In this document: in pieces, positions 42,460 through 50,281 of the stretch
How the letters are laid out: every line of letters begins with the position of its first letter
How positions within the stretch are numbered: the first letter of the stretch is position 1
From: Polyangiaceae bacterium
GTDB taxonomy: Bacteria > Myxococcota_A > Polyangia > Polyangiales > Polyangiaceae
DNA: 64,000 bases
Direction of reading: 5' to 3'
NCBI GenBank assembly: GCA_019637295.1
Contig: JAHBVX010000003.1
Span: forward strand, 248,001-312,000
The notes under the pieces: generated by a model
What the model was told of the DNA's origin: nothing
What the model saw: only the letters and a program-made list of their open reading frames with translations
Database searches by the model: none
Made by a program: the position numbers and the translations under genes

Positions 42460-43775
42460 AGCCGCTGCTCGCCATCGTCGGCCGGCCGAACGTGGGCAAG
42501 AGCACGCTGTTCAATCGCTTCGCCGGCAAGCGCCTCGCGATCGTGCACGACGCGCCCGGCGTGACGCGAGACCGGCACTACGCCGACGCGCACATTGCCG
42601 GCCGCGAGGTGCTGTTGGTGGACACTGGGGGCTTCGACCCAGACAGCGAAGACCGCATGCGACAAGGCATCGCAAGGCACGTGCGGGTCGCCATCGCCGA
42701 GGCGGACGTGGTGCTGTGCGTGCTCGATGGCTCGGCGCCGCCGCTGCCGGCGGACCGCGAGACGGTGGCGCTGCTCCGCCAGTCGAAGAAGCCCGTCATC
42801 GTCGCCGCGAACAAGGCGGACAACCCGACCCTCGAAGCCCAGACCGCGGAGCTCTACGAGCTCGGCGTCGAGCGAGTGATCGCCATCTCCGCGCTGCACG
42901 GTCGGGGCATGGCCGAGTTGGAGGAAGCCATCGCGTCGGCCTTACCGCCGGCGGTGGCGGCGCCTGCGCCGGACGCCGATGCTCCACCCCGCGTCGCGCT
43001 GCTCGGGCGCCCGAACGCCGGGAAGTCTTCGTTGTTCAACCGCCTGACGGGCTCCGAGCGTGCGTTGGTCGACGACCGACCGGGGACCACCCGCGACCCG
43101 GTGGACTGCCCGGTGGAGTTCGGCGGAGAGCGCTTCGTGTTGGTGGACACGGCGGGCATCCGCCGCAAGTCTCGCGTCGACCGGGGCGTGGAGGCGGAGA
43201 GCGTACTGCGGGCGCTGCGCAGCGTCGAACGAGCCGAGGTCGTCATCCTACTCGCGGACGCGGGCGAAGGCATCACGGAGCAGGAGGCCCGATTGCTGGG
43301 TCTGTGCATGGACCGCGGGCGCGCCATCGTGGTCGGGCTGAACAAGATGGACCTGGTTGGCCGTGAGGCGAAGAAGCAGCTGCTCGCGGACGCGCGTGAG
43401 GCCCTGCGCTTCGCGCCCTTCGCGCCCATCATCGAGCTGTCGGTCAAGACCGGGCGGGGCGTGGACAAGCTGGTGAGCCAGGTGGGCGCGGCAGCGCGCG
43501 AGTTTCACAAGCGCGTCTCCACCGCCGAGCTCAACCGATTCTTCGAACAGGTGCTGTCGGTTCGACCGCCTCCCACTCGCGGCGGCCGAGCCCCGCGCAT
43601 CTACTACGTGACCCAAGCCCAGTCCGCGCCCCCGGTGTTCGTCGCGATGAGCAACGCGCCGGCCAATCTGGACAACGCCTACAAGCGCTTCGTGATCAAT
43701 CAGCTCCGCAAGAGCTTCGGGTTCGAGTCGATCCCGGTGAAGGTCATCTACCGCAAACGTGGCGCCGAGCGCTGA
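42456..43775 (+). CDS. der: Double GTPase Der (EngA)
   Basis: 439 aa. It has two consecutive GTPase domains, each with its own G1: GRPNVGKST near residue 9, and GRPNAGKSS near residue 183. NKAD and NKMD G4 motifs and a C-terminal KH-like domain (RAPRIYYVTQAQSAPP) are present. Der acts in 50S ribosome assembly. The stop codon is the first base group of a 155-bp multi-hairpin repeat element. Confidence 0.97.
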   Translation: MKPLLAIVGRPNVGKSTLFNRFAGKRLAIVHDAPGVTRDRHYADAHIAGREVLLVDTGGFDPDSEDRMRQGIARHVRVAIAEADVVLCVLDGSAPPLPADRETVALLRQSKKPVIVAANKADNPTLEAQTAELYELGVERVIAISALHGRGMAELEEAIASALPPAVAAPAPDADAPPRVALLGRPNAGKSSLFNRLTGSERALVDDRPGTTRDPVDCPVEFGGERFVLVDTAGIRRKSRVDRGVEAESVLRALRSVERAEVVILLADAGEGITEQEARLLGLCMDRGRAIVVGLNKMDLVGREAKKQLLADAREALRFAPFAPIIELSVKTGRGVDKLVSQVGAAAREFHKRVSTAELNRFFEQVLSVRPPPTRGGRAPRIYYVTQAQSAPPVFVAMSNAPANLDNAYKRFVINQLRKSFGFESIPVKVIYRKRGAER

Positions 43776-43927
43776 AGGTCTGTCAAGAATTGACCCTGTT
43801 CGTGCCGGCGAAGCCGGCCCGCGTGGGGTGGGGCCCCAACGAATTCACTTCGTTGGGGCGGGGAGGCGCGTGCCTCCCCGGCGACAGAATGAAAGAGCGG
43901 TCGATCTTTCGACAGCTCTTGAGCGCG
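43773..43927 (+). repeat. 155-bp multi-hairpin intergenic element, copy A
   Basis: Begins at the der stop codon and ends 3 bp before the stop of the convergent ATPase gene. Four successive hairpins: GCCGGC/GCCGGC (43804-43818), an 11-bp perfect stem (43833-43843 with 43849-43859), an 8-bp perfect stem with a 4-nt loop (43860-43879), and a 12-bp stem with one mismatch (43893-43904 with 43909-43920). The ends form an imperfect 10-bp terminal inverted repeat (AAGGTCTGTC and, reverse-complemented, AAGAGCTGTC). About 91% identical without gaps to the copy at 49405. Confidence 0.9.
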
Positions 43928-43929
43928 AG

Positions 43930-45108
43930 TCACGACGGTCGCCGCTCGGGACACAACAGCTCGGCGATCCCGGCCAGGGTACCGAGGTCGTGCACGTCGC
44001 CGGGAAGCGCCGGGATGTCCACGCGTAGTCCCACGTGCTCGGAGCCGAGCATGGGCTCGAGCACCCGCAAGTGTTCGTGGTCGAGTCGGGCCAGCTCTAC
44101 CTCGTCCGAGAGGCAACGGGAGAGCCGCGCGGGCCCGCTCGGCCCGAGCCCGAGGTCCTGCGCGCCGAGGGCCGCTTCGATCTCGTCCGGCGTCGGCACC
44201 GTCCGCGGAGCCCGGTGGACGCGATTGACCACGAAGCCGTCGTGGCTCATGCCCTGCTCTTCGAGCCGTTCGGCGAAGAAGACGGCCTCGCGCAGGGCCG
44301 CCGGCGCGGGCGTGGTCACGATCACGTAGGCGAACTCGTCGCCGCGGAACGCCGCGCTGACCTCCTCGGCTCGCTGGCGAAAGCCGCCGAACAAGTCGTT
44401 GAGATCCGCCACGAACTCGCTCATTTGCTCGAGGAAGCCGCCGCCCGTCAGCTTGCCGATCCCGCGCAGCACCACCGCCACGCTCTTGGCCACGAGGTTG
44501 AGACTGAAGCGTCCAGACGACTCGAAGGCTTGGATCAGCCAGCGCATGGCCGCGCTGTCGAGGGCTCCGATCATGCGCTCGGGCGCATCCAGGAAGTCGA
44601 GGGCGTTGCTGGTCGGCGGCGTGTCCAGCACGATCAGGTCGAAGTCCGTGTCGCGCCGAACCGCGAGCAGCTTCTCCATCGCCATGTACTCCTGAGTCCC
44701 GGCGAGACTGGTGGACACGTATTGATACAGGCGGTTGTTCAGGATGCGGTCTCGCGCTCGGTCACTCGATGCGTGGCGCGTGACGAGCTCGTCGAAGGTC
44801 CGCTTGGTGTCGAGCATCATCACGCTCAGGCTCCCCGTCGTCGGCCGATCGGGACGGCGGAACGCGCCCAGATCGACCTCGCGGGCCTCGTGGGTCATGC
44901 GGTCGAGGCCCAGGCTGTTGGCGAGCCGGCGCGCCGGATCGATGGTCAGGCACAAGACTCGCTTGCCCCGGGTCGCGGCGGCGAGGCCCAGCGCCGCCGT
45001 CACCGTCGTCTTGCCCACCCCGCCGCTGCCGACGCACAGGATGACGCGGTGACGTTCGAGCAAGGGGCTCAGCGTCACGCGAACCGAGGAGGGACCAGCT
45101 GAAGACAT
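43930..45108 (-). CDS. ArsA/GET3-family ATPase
   Basis: 392 aa. Deviant Walker A GSGGVGKTT near residue 27-35; the signature first lysine of ArsA/MinD (GKGGVGKT) is Ser here, as in some bacterial homologues. Switch II-like LDTPPTSNALDFLDAP is present. A single ATPase domain means it would act as a dimer. There is no arsenic-resistance gene nearby, so arsenite export is unlikely and the true client is unknown. Confidence 0.88.
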   Translation of the reverse strand: MSSAGPSSVRVTLSPLLERHRVILCVGSGGVGKTTVTAALGLAAATRGKRVLCLTIDPARRLANSLGLDRMTHEAREVDLGAFRRPDRPTTGSLSVMMLDTKRTFDELVTRHASSDRARDRILNNRLYQYVSTSLAGTQEYMAMEKLLAVRRDTDFDLIVLDTPPTSNALDFLDAPERMIGALDSAAMRWLIQAFESSGRFSLNLVAKSVAVVLRGIGKLTGGGFLEQMSEFVADLNDLFGGFRQRAEEVSAAFRGDEFAYVIVTTPAPAALREAVFFAERLEEQGMSHDGFVVNRVHRAPRTVPTPDEIEAALGAQDLGLGPSGPARLSRCLSDEVELARLDHEHLRVLEPMLGSEHVGLRVDIPALPGDVHDLGTLAGIAELLCPERRPS

Positions 45109-45253
45109 GGGGGTGCGCCTGTCCGCTCGCTAGCCCGCACGCTGCGCGGAGGCAAACGGGTTTCGCGACCGTCACGGCCTCGTCGCCAGCCCGAGGAGCA
45201 GCCCGAGGGAAGAAGTTGGCCCACCCCCGGCGAGCCTGGCATCGGTCGAGCGG

Positions 45254-45655
45254 ATGCTGCCGACCATCGACCACGCTGGCTCCTCGCCCGAGCGTCGCGC
45301 CCCCGAGCGCTGCGACTCGCTGCTCTCGCTGCGCCGACTGCTCGACGTGGCCCGGCGCGACGGCGGACTCGAGGCCGTCGCCGTGGCTGACGACACCGGC
45401 TGCCTGGTCGCGGGGGCCGGCCAGTGGCAAGTGTGCGAGGAACTGGCGGCAGCGGCCCCCCTGCTCCCCGCCAACGATACGGTGCCAACCCGACTCGACC
45501 TGCTCAGCGGGCGGCTTCAGGTCCGGCGCCTGACCGTGGACGGGGTCACGGTGCTGCTCTGCAGCCGCGGCGGCGGTGAGGGTAGCGACCGCGCGCTGGG
45601 CTGGGCCGCCGATGGCTGCAGCCGGATCCTCCGCGGTCGCGGCACGCGGGCGTGA
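45254..45655 (+). CDS. Small protein with a roadblock-like pattern, function unknown
   Basis: 133 aa from ATG 45254. The pattern of an N-terminal helix (LLSLRRLLDVARR), a GLEAVAVADDTGCLVAG strand-turn-strand, and a following helix (VCEELAAAAPLL) fits a roadblock/LC7-type fold, known in bacteria in partners of small GTPases. No GTPase of that kind is adjacent. No clear RBS. Coding is supported by protein-like composition compared with the antisense reading. Confidence 0.62.
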   Translation: MLPTIDHAGSSPERRAPERCDSLLSLRRLLDVARRDGGLEAVAVADDTGCLVAGAGQWQVCEELAAAAPLLPANDTVPTRLDLLSGRLQVRRLTVDGVTVLLCSRGGGEGSDRALGWAADGCSRILRGRGTRA

Positions 45656-45699
45656 CAGGCTCCACCCCTCCACGGCGATCCGGAGTATAGCTGCGCCGC

Positions 45700-46437
45700 A
45701 TGCGCGGCTTCATCGACCTGCATTGCCACTTCGTCGCGGGGATCGACGACGGAGCGCGCACCGTGGCGGAGGGTCAACAAATGCTGCGCGCGCTGTACCA
45801 GGCCGGCTTCTCACGCGTGGTGGCTACCCCGCACATGCGACCGGGACTGTTCGACAACCACCGAGGCGACTTGACCGCTGCCTTCGCCGAGACGAGTCGC
45901 GCCCTCGAGGGTCTCGAGCAGACTACCCCCCTACCAACCATCGACCTGGCAAGTGAGCACTACTTCGACGACGTGGTGTTCGGACGGCTGATGAATGACG
46001 AAGCGCTGCCCTACCCAGGAGGCAAGGCAGTGCTGCTGGAGTTTTATGAGATCGACTTTCCTCCCATGATCGAACACCGACTGTTCGACTTGCGCGCCAA
46101 GAAGCGACTGCTCCCGGTGATCGCGCACCCGGAGCGGTATCGCGCCATTTGGCGGTCGGCGGAGACGCTGGAGCGGCTGGTGGACTCGGGCGTGGCGGCG
46201 CTCTTGGACACGGCCGCACTCACGGGCAAGTACGGCCGCCAGGCCATGCGCTCGGCGGAGGAGCTGCTCGAGCGAGGCCTGTACCACGCCGCCTGCAGCG
46301 ACGCCCATCGCCCGGCGGACGTCGCGGAGGTGCAGAAGGGGATGGATCGCATCGAGCGCGAGTACGGCCTGGACGAAGTGAACTTCCTCTTCCGCGATGG
46401 ACCAACATCCCTGCTCGCCGGACAGCTTCCCGAGTGA
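45700..46437 (+). CDS. CpsB/YwqE-type tyrosine-protein phosphatase (PHP family)
   Basis: 245 aa. PHP-type metal centre with DLHCH at residues 6-10, ATPHM (His45), HPERY and SDAH motifs. CpsB/YwqE enzymes dephosphorylate the BY-kinase that controls capsule or exopolysaccharide polymerisation in Gram-positive and some Gram-negative bacteria. A BY-kinase gene is not in the window, but export genes are at 22297-24950. The stop codon is shared with the downstream GTG (GTGA overlap). Confidence 0.9.
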   Translation: MRGFIDLHCHFVAGIDDGARTVAEGQQMLRALYQAGFSRVVATPHMRPGLFDNHRGDLTAAFAETSRALEGLEQTTPLPTIDLASEHYFDDVVFGRLMNDEALPYPGGKAVLLEFYEIDFPPMIEHRLFDLRAKKRLLPVIAHPERYRAIWRSAETLERLVDSGVAALLDTAALTGKYGRQAMRSAEELLERGLYHAACSDAHRPADVAEVQKGMDRIEREYGLDEVNFLFRDGPTSLLAGQLPE

Positions 46438-47555
46438 CCGTGTCGAACCCTCCCTCTGGCGAGCCGCCGGCGAGTCCCGAAGGCGTGAACTCGAGCGGCT
46501 TGCTCAAGCGCCACGCCGGGAAGCTGTTCGCGAGCGTGCTCGTGGTCGCCGCCTTTGCGTGGCTCTTGCACGCCGGGGCGCTGCCGATCGTACCGGATGG
46601 CGCGGCCCTGGGACGGGTGAAGTGGTGGACATTCGCGCTCTATCTCGGGCTCTGGAGCGTCGTGCACTGGATCCGAGCGGTGCGCTGGACCTGGCTGCTC
46701 GCGCCCATCGCGACCATCCCTCGCAAGCGGGTGATCGACGTCGCGTTCATCGGCTTCTTCGCGATCGTCGTGTTGCCGTTTCGCGCCGGTGAGATGGCGC
46801 GACCGGTGCTGATCCGAAAGAAGGGGGAGCTCTCGGGTTGGGCCGCGACCGGCACGATCGGGGCAGAGCGGGTGATCGACGGCCTGGTGCTCAGCCTCCT
46901 GTTGCTCGTCGCGTTGTTGGCCAGTACGCCGCTCGATCCGTTGCCGGATCGCATCGGTGGTCTGCCGGTGCCCGCGTCCATCGTGCCCACCGCGACTTAC
47001 GCAGCTCTGGTCCTCTTCGCCGTAGCGTTCGTGACGATGGGGCTGTTCTTCGCGAAGCGGGAGCTGTGCCGCAGGTGGGTGCGCGGCGCGATCGGTTGGG
47101 CGTCGCCCGAGCTCGCAGATTGGCTCACCGAACGCGTGGGGAAGGTGGCCGACGGCATCGCGTTCTTGCCCAAGGCGCGCTACTCGGTCCCGTTCGTGCT
47201 GGCGACTGCGAGCTACTGGCTGCTGAACGCCGCCGCGGGCTGGCTCTTGGCCTGGGGCGTGGGGCTGTCGCAGGTCACGTTCTGGCACGCTGCGGTCGTC
47301 ACCGGCGTCCTGGCGCTCGGCATCCTGCTGCCCAACGCGCCGGGGTTCTTCGGTGCCTTCCAGATCTCGGTGTACGCGGCGCTAGCCATGTATTTTCCGC
47401 CAGACGCGGTGACGACCGAGGGCTCGGCCTACGTCTTCCTGCTGTACGTCGGGCAGCTACTGGTGACGGCGGGCGCGGCCAGCGTGGGGCTGTTGCGGTC
47501 CCACACCTCCCTCGGGGAGGCGCTCGGATCGCGCGCCGGACAGCTGGAGAGCTGA
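46434..47555 (+). CDS. Second YbhN/UPF0104-type (LPG-synthase-like) membrane protein
   Basis: 373 aa from GTG 46434, overlapping the CpsB-type stop. About eight transmembrane helices; VLPFRAGEMARPVLIRKK and LLPNAPGFFGAFQIS are the two conserved loops of this family and align by eye with the corresponding loops of the 17006-17968 protein. Coupling to a CpsB-type phosphatase hints at a part in surface polysaccharide or lipid-linked glycan handling. This is the second family member in the window. Confidence 0.85.
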   Translation: MTVSNPPSGEPPASPEGVNSSGLLKRHAGKLFASVLVVAAFAWLLHAGALPIVPDGAALGRVKWWTFALYLGLWSVVHWIRAVRWTWLLAPIATIPRKRVIDVAFIGFFAIVVLPFRAGEMARPVLIRKKGELSGWAATGTIGAERVIDGLVLSLLLLVALLASTPLDPLPDRIGGLPVPASIVPTATYAALVLFAVAFVTMGLFFAKRELCRRWVRGAIGWASPELADWLTERVGKVADGIAFLPKARYSVPFVLATASYWLLNAAAGWLLAWGVGLSQVTFWHAAVVTGVLALGILLPNAPGFFGAFQISVYAALAMYFPPDAVTTEGSAYVFLLYVGQLLVTAGAASVGLLRSHTSLGEALGSRAGQLES

Positions 47556-47618
47556 ACCGCCCGTGGCAAGCCGCCGAAAACTTGTCCGCGGCCGGGGGTG
47601 AGCGCTACGGCTGCCCGG

Positions 47619-48050
47619 ATGCGATCACTGTACCTGCCGCTGGTCGCGGCCGGACTGACCCTCGGCGCCAGCCTCCTGCTCGGCGCGGGCGAGGCCGGCG
47701 CGCGAGTCGAGGCCGACAGCGAGTACAGCAAGGCGCAGACTTACAATGGAGCGCTACGCTACCTGCGCGTCGATCGCGGCTACGAGATCGTGGAACGTGA
47801 CGCGGACGCGGCCTACATCCTGTTTCGCTACGACACGCCGGGCCGCCAGAAGCGCACCACGAGCGGCTCCATCGAGGTCGTGGAGGTCGAGGACCGCGTG
47901 CGGGTGTTCGTACAACTGCCCGAGCTGCCGACCTACCAGGAGTCCGAGCTGCGCGACGGACTGCTGAAGAAGCTGCGCACCGAGTACGGGCAGGCCCCGC
48001 GACGGAAGAAGCCCCCCCCGCGCAAGGTCGACGACGCGGGCGCCGACTGA
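47619..48050 (+). CDS. Small periplasmic protein, function unknown
   Basis: 143 aa from ATG 47619 (a GTG at 47598 is the alternative start). Signal peptide to about residue 29 (AGEAGARV), then a strand-rich domain (RGYEIVERDADAAYILFRYD, IEVVEVEDRVRVFVQLP) with a helical end and a Lys/Pro-rich tail. Not recognised. The previous gene ends about 60 bp upstream. Confidence 0.72.
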   Translation: MRSLYLPLVAAGLTLGASLLLGAGEAGARVEADSEYSKAQTYNGALRYLRVDRGYEIVERDADAAYILFRYDTPGRQKRTTSGSIEVVEVEDRVRVFVQLPELPTYQESELRDGLLKKLRTEYGQAPRRKKPPPRKVDDAGAD

Positions 48051-48087
48051 GCCGCAAGGGCCATGATCACGGCCCGCCAGCGGTGCG

Positions 48088-48117
48088 TTGTCAGCCACAC
48101 GCCACCGCTGATATAGA
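48088..48117 (+). promoter_or_regulatory. Probable promoter of the Ser/Thr kinase gene
   Basis: TTGTCA (48088-48093), an 18-nt spacer, then TATAGA (48112-48117). Five of six and four to five of six matches to the housekeeping consensus, in a 91-bp gap. The expected transcript start is near 48124, about 18 nt before the GTG start. Confidence 0.55.
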
Positions 48118-48141
48118 CTCGCGGCCCCGTCGACGACTCCG

Positions 48142-49407
48142 GTGAGCACTACACCTTCCGCCCCCCCCGCCGCGCCCAGTACTGGCCAGCCAGAGACTGT
48201 CGGCCGCTACCGGATCGAGCGCCTGCTCGGTCACGGCGCCATGGGACGCGTGCTGCTGGCGCGGGACCCGGTCCTGGACCGCAACGTCGCCATCAAACTG
48301 CTGCGTGATGATCTGAAGCTCCCGCCCGAGCAGCTTCCCAGTCTGCTCGAGCGCATGCGTCAAGAGGCGCGCGCGTCAGCGCGCGTCGTGCACCCGAACA
48401 TCGTGGCGCTGCACGACATGGGGGAAGATCCCGAGCTCGGGCTGTTCTTGGTGTTCGAGTACGTCGAGGGCCCGACCCTGAAGGAGCGCCTGCAGACGCG
48501 GGGCTCGCTCGGTCCGGAGGCTGCCGGAAAGCTCGCGCGCGAGCTCGGCGACGCGCTGACCACGGCGCACGCCGCGGGCGTCTTGCACCGCGACATCAAG
48601 CCAGAGAACCTGATCCTGAACCGCGCGGGCGCCAAGATCGCCGACTTCGGGATCGCCCGGGTGCCGGACTCCACGCTGACGCGCGACGGCGGCTTGCTCG
48701 GGACGCCCGCGTACAGCGCGCCCGAGGCGATCAGCAGCGGCACCTTCTCGCCCCAGTCTGACCAGTTCTCGCTGGCCGCGACCCTGTACGAAGCGCTGTC
48801 GGGCAAGCGCGCGTTCCCCGGTCAGGACGCGATCGCGGTGGCCACGCGCATCGCGACCGAGCACCCACCCACGATCGCAGGAGCGTGCGGCCTCGACCCT
48901 CACGTGGACGCCGCGCTGTTCCGGGCGCTGGACAAGGACCCCAGGAAGCGCTGGCCGAGCTGCGACGACTTCGGGCGGGCGCTGGCCGAGGCCCTGGCGC
49001 TGAGCCCCCGGTCGCGCATGCCCACGCTGCCGGATCGCCAGCGACGCGAGCTCGAGCACGGTACCGAACGCCGAGGCCGTGTGCTGGCCGTGGGAGGCTT
49101 CCTCGCGGGCGCGGTCGTGATTGGGCTCGCGGCCTTCGCCTCCGGCGCGCTCGATCGCGGTCCAGCCACCGCGCCGGCCCCGTCCGGCGAGGAGCCGAAC
49201 GAGCCCCTCGGCTTTCTCGCGGAGCGCCCACCCTCCGCGGCGCCCAAGCGCGATCCCGGACGCGAAGCGGACTCGCCGAGCGCAGCAGCGCGTCCGGCTG
49301 CCGACGGGGGCGCCGAGGAGGACGCGAAGGCCGCCGAGCCTGCAGATGGCGCGAGCACGACCGAGCCCAGGCCCGGCGAGGCCCCAGACGCAGCAGGCGG
49401 GATCTGA
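48142..49407 (+). CDS. Hanks-type Ser/Thr protein kinase, single-pass membrane
   Basis: 421 aa from GTG 48142. Kinase domain about 21-290 with all key elements: GHGAMGRV glycine loop, Lys52, HRDIKPEN (catalytic Asp151), DFG (Asp168) and an APE (SAPEA) motif. One transmembrane helix at about 313-336 and a disordered acidic/Pro tail (about 340-421) that is probably periplasmic and has no recognised sensor domain. The PP2C phosphatase and FHA protein 7-9 kb downstream are candidate partners. The stop codon marks the start of copy B of the hairpin element. Confidence 0.95.
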   Translation: MSTTPSAPPAAPSTGQPETVGRYRIERLLGHGAMGRVLLARDPVLDRNVAIKLLRDDLKLPPEQLPSLLERMRQEARASARVVHPNIVALHDMGEDPELGLFLVFEYVEGPTLKERLQTRGSLGPEAAGKLARELGDALTTAHAAGVLHRDIKPENLILNRAGAKIADFGIARVPDSTLTRDGGLLGTPAYSAPEAISSGTFSPQSDQFSLAATLYEALSGKRAFPGQDAIAVATRIATEHPPTIAGACGLDPHVDAALFRALDKDPRKRWPSCDDFGRALAEALALSPRSRMPTLPDRQRRELEHGTERRGRVLAVGGFLAGAVVIGLAAFASGALDRGPATAPAPSGEEPNEPLGFLAERPPSAAPKRDPGREADSPSAAARPAADGGAEEDAKAAEPADGASTTEPRPGEAPDAAGGI

Positions 49408-49559
49408 AGGGCTGTCAGGAATTGACCCAGTTCGCGCCGGCGGAGCCGGCCCGCGTGGGGTGGGGCCCCGACGAATTCACTTCGGCGGGGCGGGGAGGCG
49501 CGTGCCTCCCCGGTGAAAGAATGAAAGAGCTGTCGATTATTCGACAGCTCTTGAGCACG
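49405..49559 (+). repeat. 155-bp multi-hairpin intergenic element, copy B
   Basis: Begins at the kinase stop codon and matches copy A over its full 155 bp with about 14 substitutions and no gaps. The first and third hairpins stay paired, the fourth becomes a perfect 12-bp stem (AAGAGCTGTCGA with TCGACAGCTCTT), and the second has one A-T to G-C compensatory change plus one mismatch. Ends again form an imperfect 10-bp inverted repeat (AAGGGCTGTC and AAGAGCTGTC). Confidence 0.9.
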
Positions 49560-49606
49560 TCGCTCGCGCTGGTTGTCACCGCAAAGGCGCGCTATGGTCC
49601 CAGCCG

Positions 49607-50278
49607 ATGCGAAGCCACTGGTGGTTCGGTGCGGCGGTGGCAGCCGTCGCCGTGTTGTCGACGTCGTGCTCGAGCGAGGACGATCCGGCCTTGCCCAGCA
49701 CAGCCTGTACGACCGACGACCAATGTCAGTCCTGCCCGAGCTGCTTCGACGCCTGCGTGTGCTCCGGCGTCGCACCGGTGAACTGTGCGCCCCAGTGCGA
49801 CCCACCGGCCGGTGGCGTGCTCGGCTGCGGCCAGGGCAACTGCGCGGCTTGCACGGCGTGTTACGACACCTGCTACTGCCAAACCGGTAACCCGAGCGCC
49901 TGCCTCGCGCAGTGCGCCACGGGCAACGGGACCGGCGGCGTGACCGGCAGCGGCGGTAGCGGCGGCTCGGGCGGTAGCGGCGGCTCGGGCGCCGGCGGCG
50001 GTGGGACCGGCGGCGGCTCGACCGGCTGCCCCACTCCGGTGAGCACCGGCAACCAGACGTGCGACGCCTGCATCAACGGCAACTGCTGCAGCCAGGCGGG
50101 CACCTGCTTCTCGCAGCCCGCGTGCCAGAGCTTGGCGAGCTGCCTCTCGCAGTACTGCTCCAACGCGTCGAACGTCTCGACCTGCTTCCAGCAGTACTGC
50201 TCGCAGTACGGCAGCGGCGCCAACGCGTACAACGCGCTCAGCCAGTGCGTCGCCGGGGCCTGTCCGGGAGCCTGCTGA
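49607..50278 (+). CDS. Cysteine-rich lipoprotein with a Gly/Ser linker
   Basis: 223 aa with about 31 Cys (roughly 14%). Signal peptide with a lipobox-like LSTSC end. Two Cys-rich parts (about 30-100 and 140-223, with patterns such as CFDAC, CNNC-like INGNCC and QYCSNA) are joined by a Gly/Ser linker encoded by repeated 18-bp units near 49960-50000. Such proteins are typical of myxobacterial surface proteins but have no known function. Disulfide-bonded surface role is inferred. Confidence 0.82.
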   Translation: MRSHWWFGAAVAAVAVLSTSCSSEDDPALPSTACTTDDQCQSCPSCFDACVCSGVAPVNCAPQCDPPAGGVLGCGQGNCAACTACYDTCYCQTGNPSACLAQCATGNGTGGVTGSGGSGGSGGSGGSGAGGGGTGGGSTGCPTPVSTGNQTCDACINGNCCSQAGTCFSQPACQSLASCLSQYCSNASNVSTCFQQYCSQYGSGANAYNALSQCVAGACPGAC

Positions 50279-50281
50279 AGC

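Noticed and set aside
43759-44329. Plus-strand open frames running through copy A of the hairpin element
   Set aside because: The apparent short peptide beginning Met-Lys-Glu in the element is conserved between copies only because the DNA is conserved; the same positions differ by bases that change amino acids, and the flanking parts of these frames are antisense to the ArsA-type gene.
41466-49600. Identical 14-mer containing TATGGT upstream of era (41466-41479) and of the Cys-rich lipoprotein gene (49587-49600)
   Set aside because: Each could be a -10 element, but no matching -35 at 16-18 nt is present in either case, so promoter status cannot be supported.
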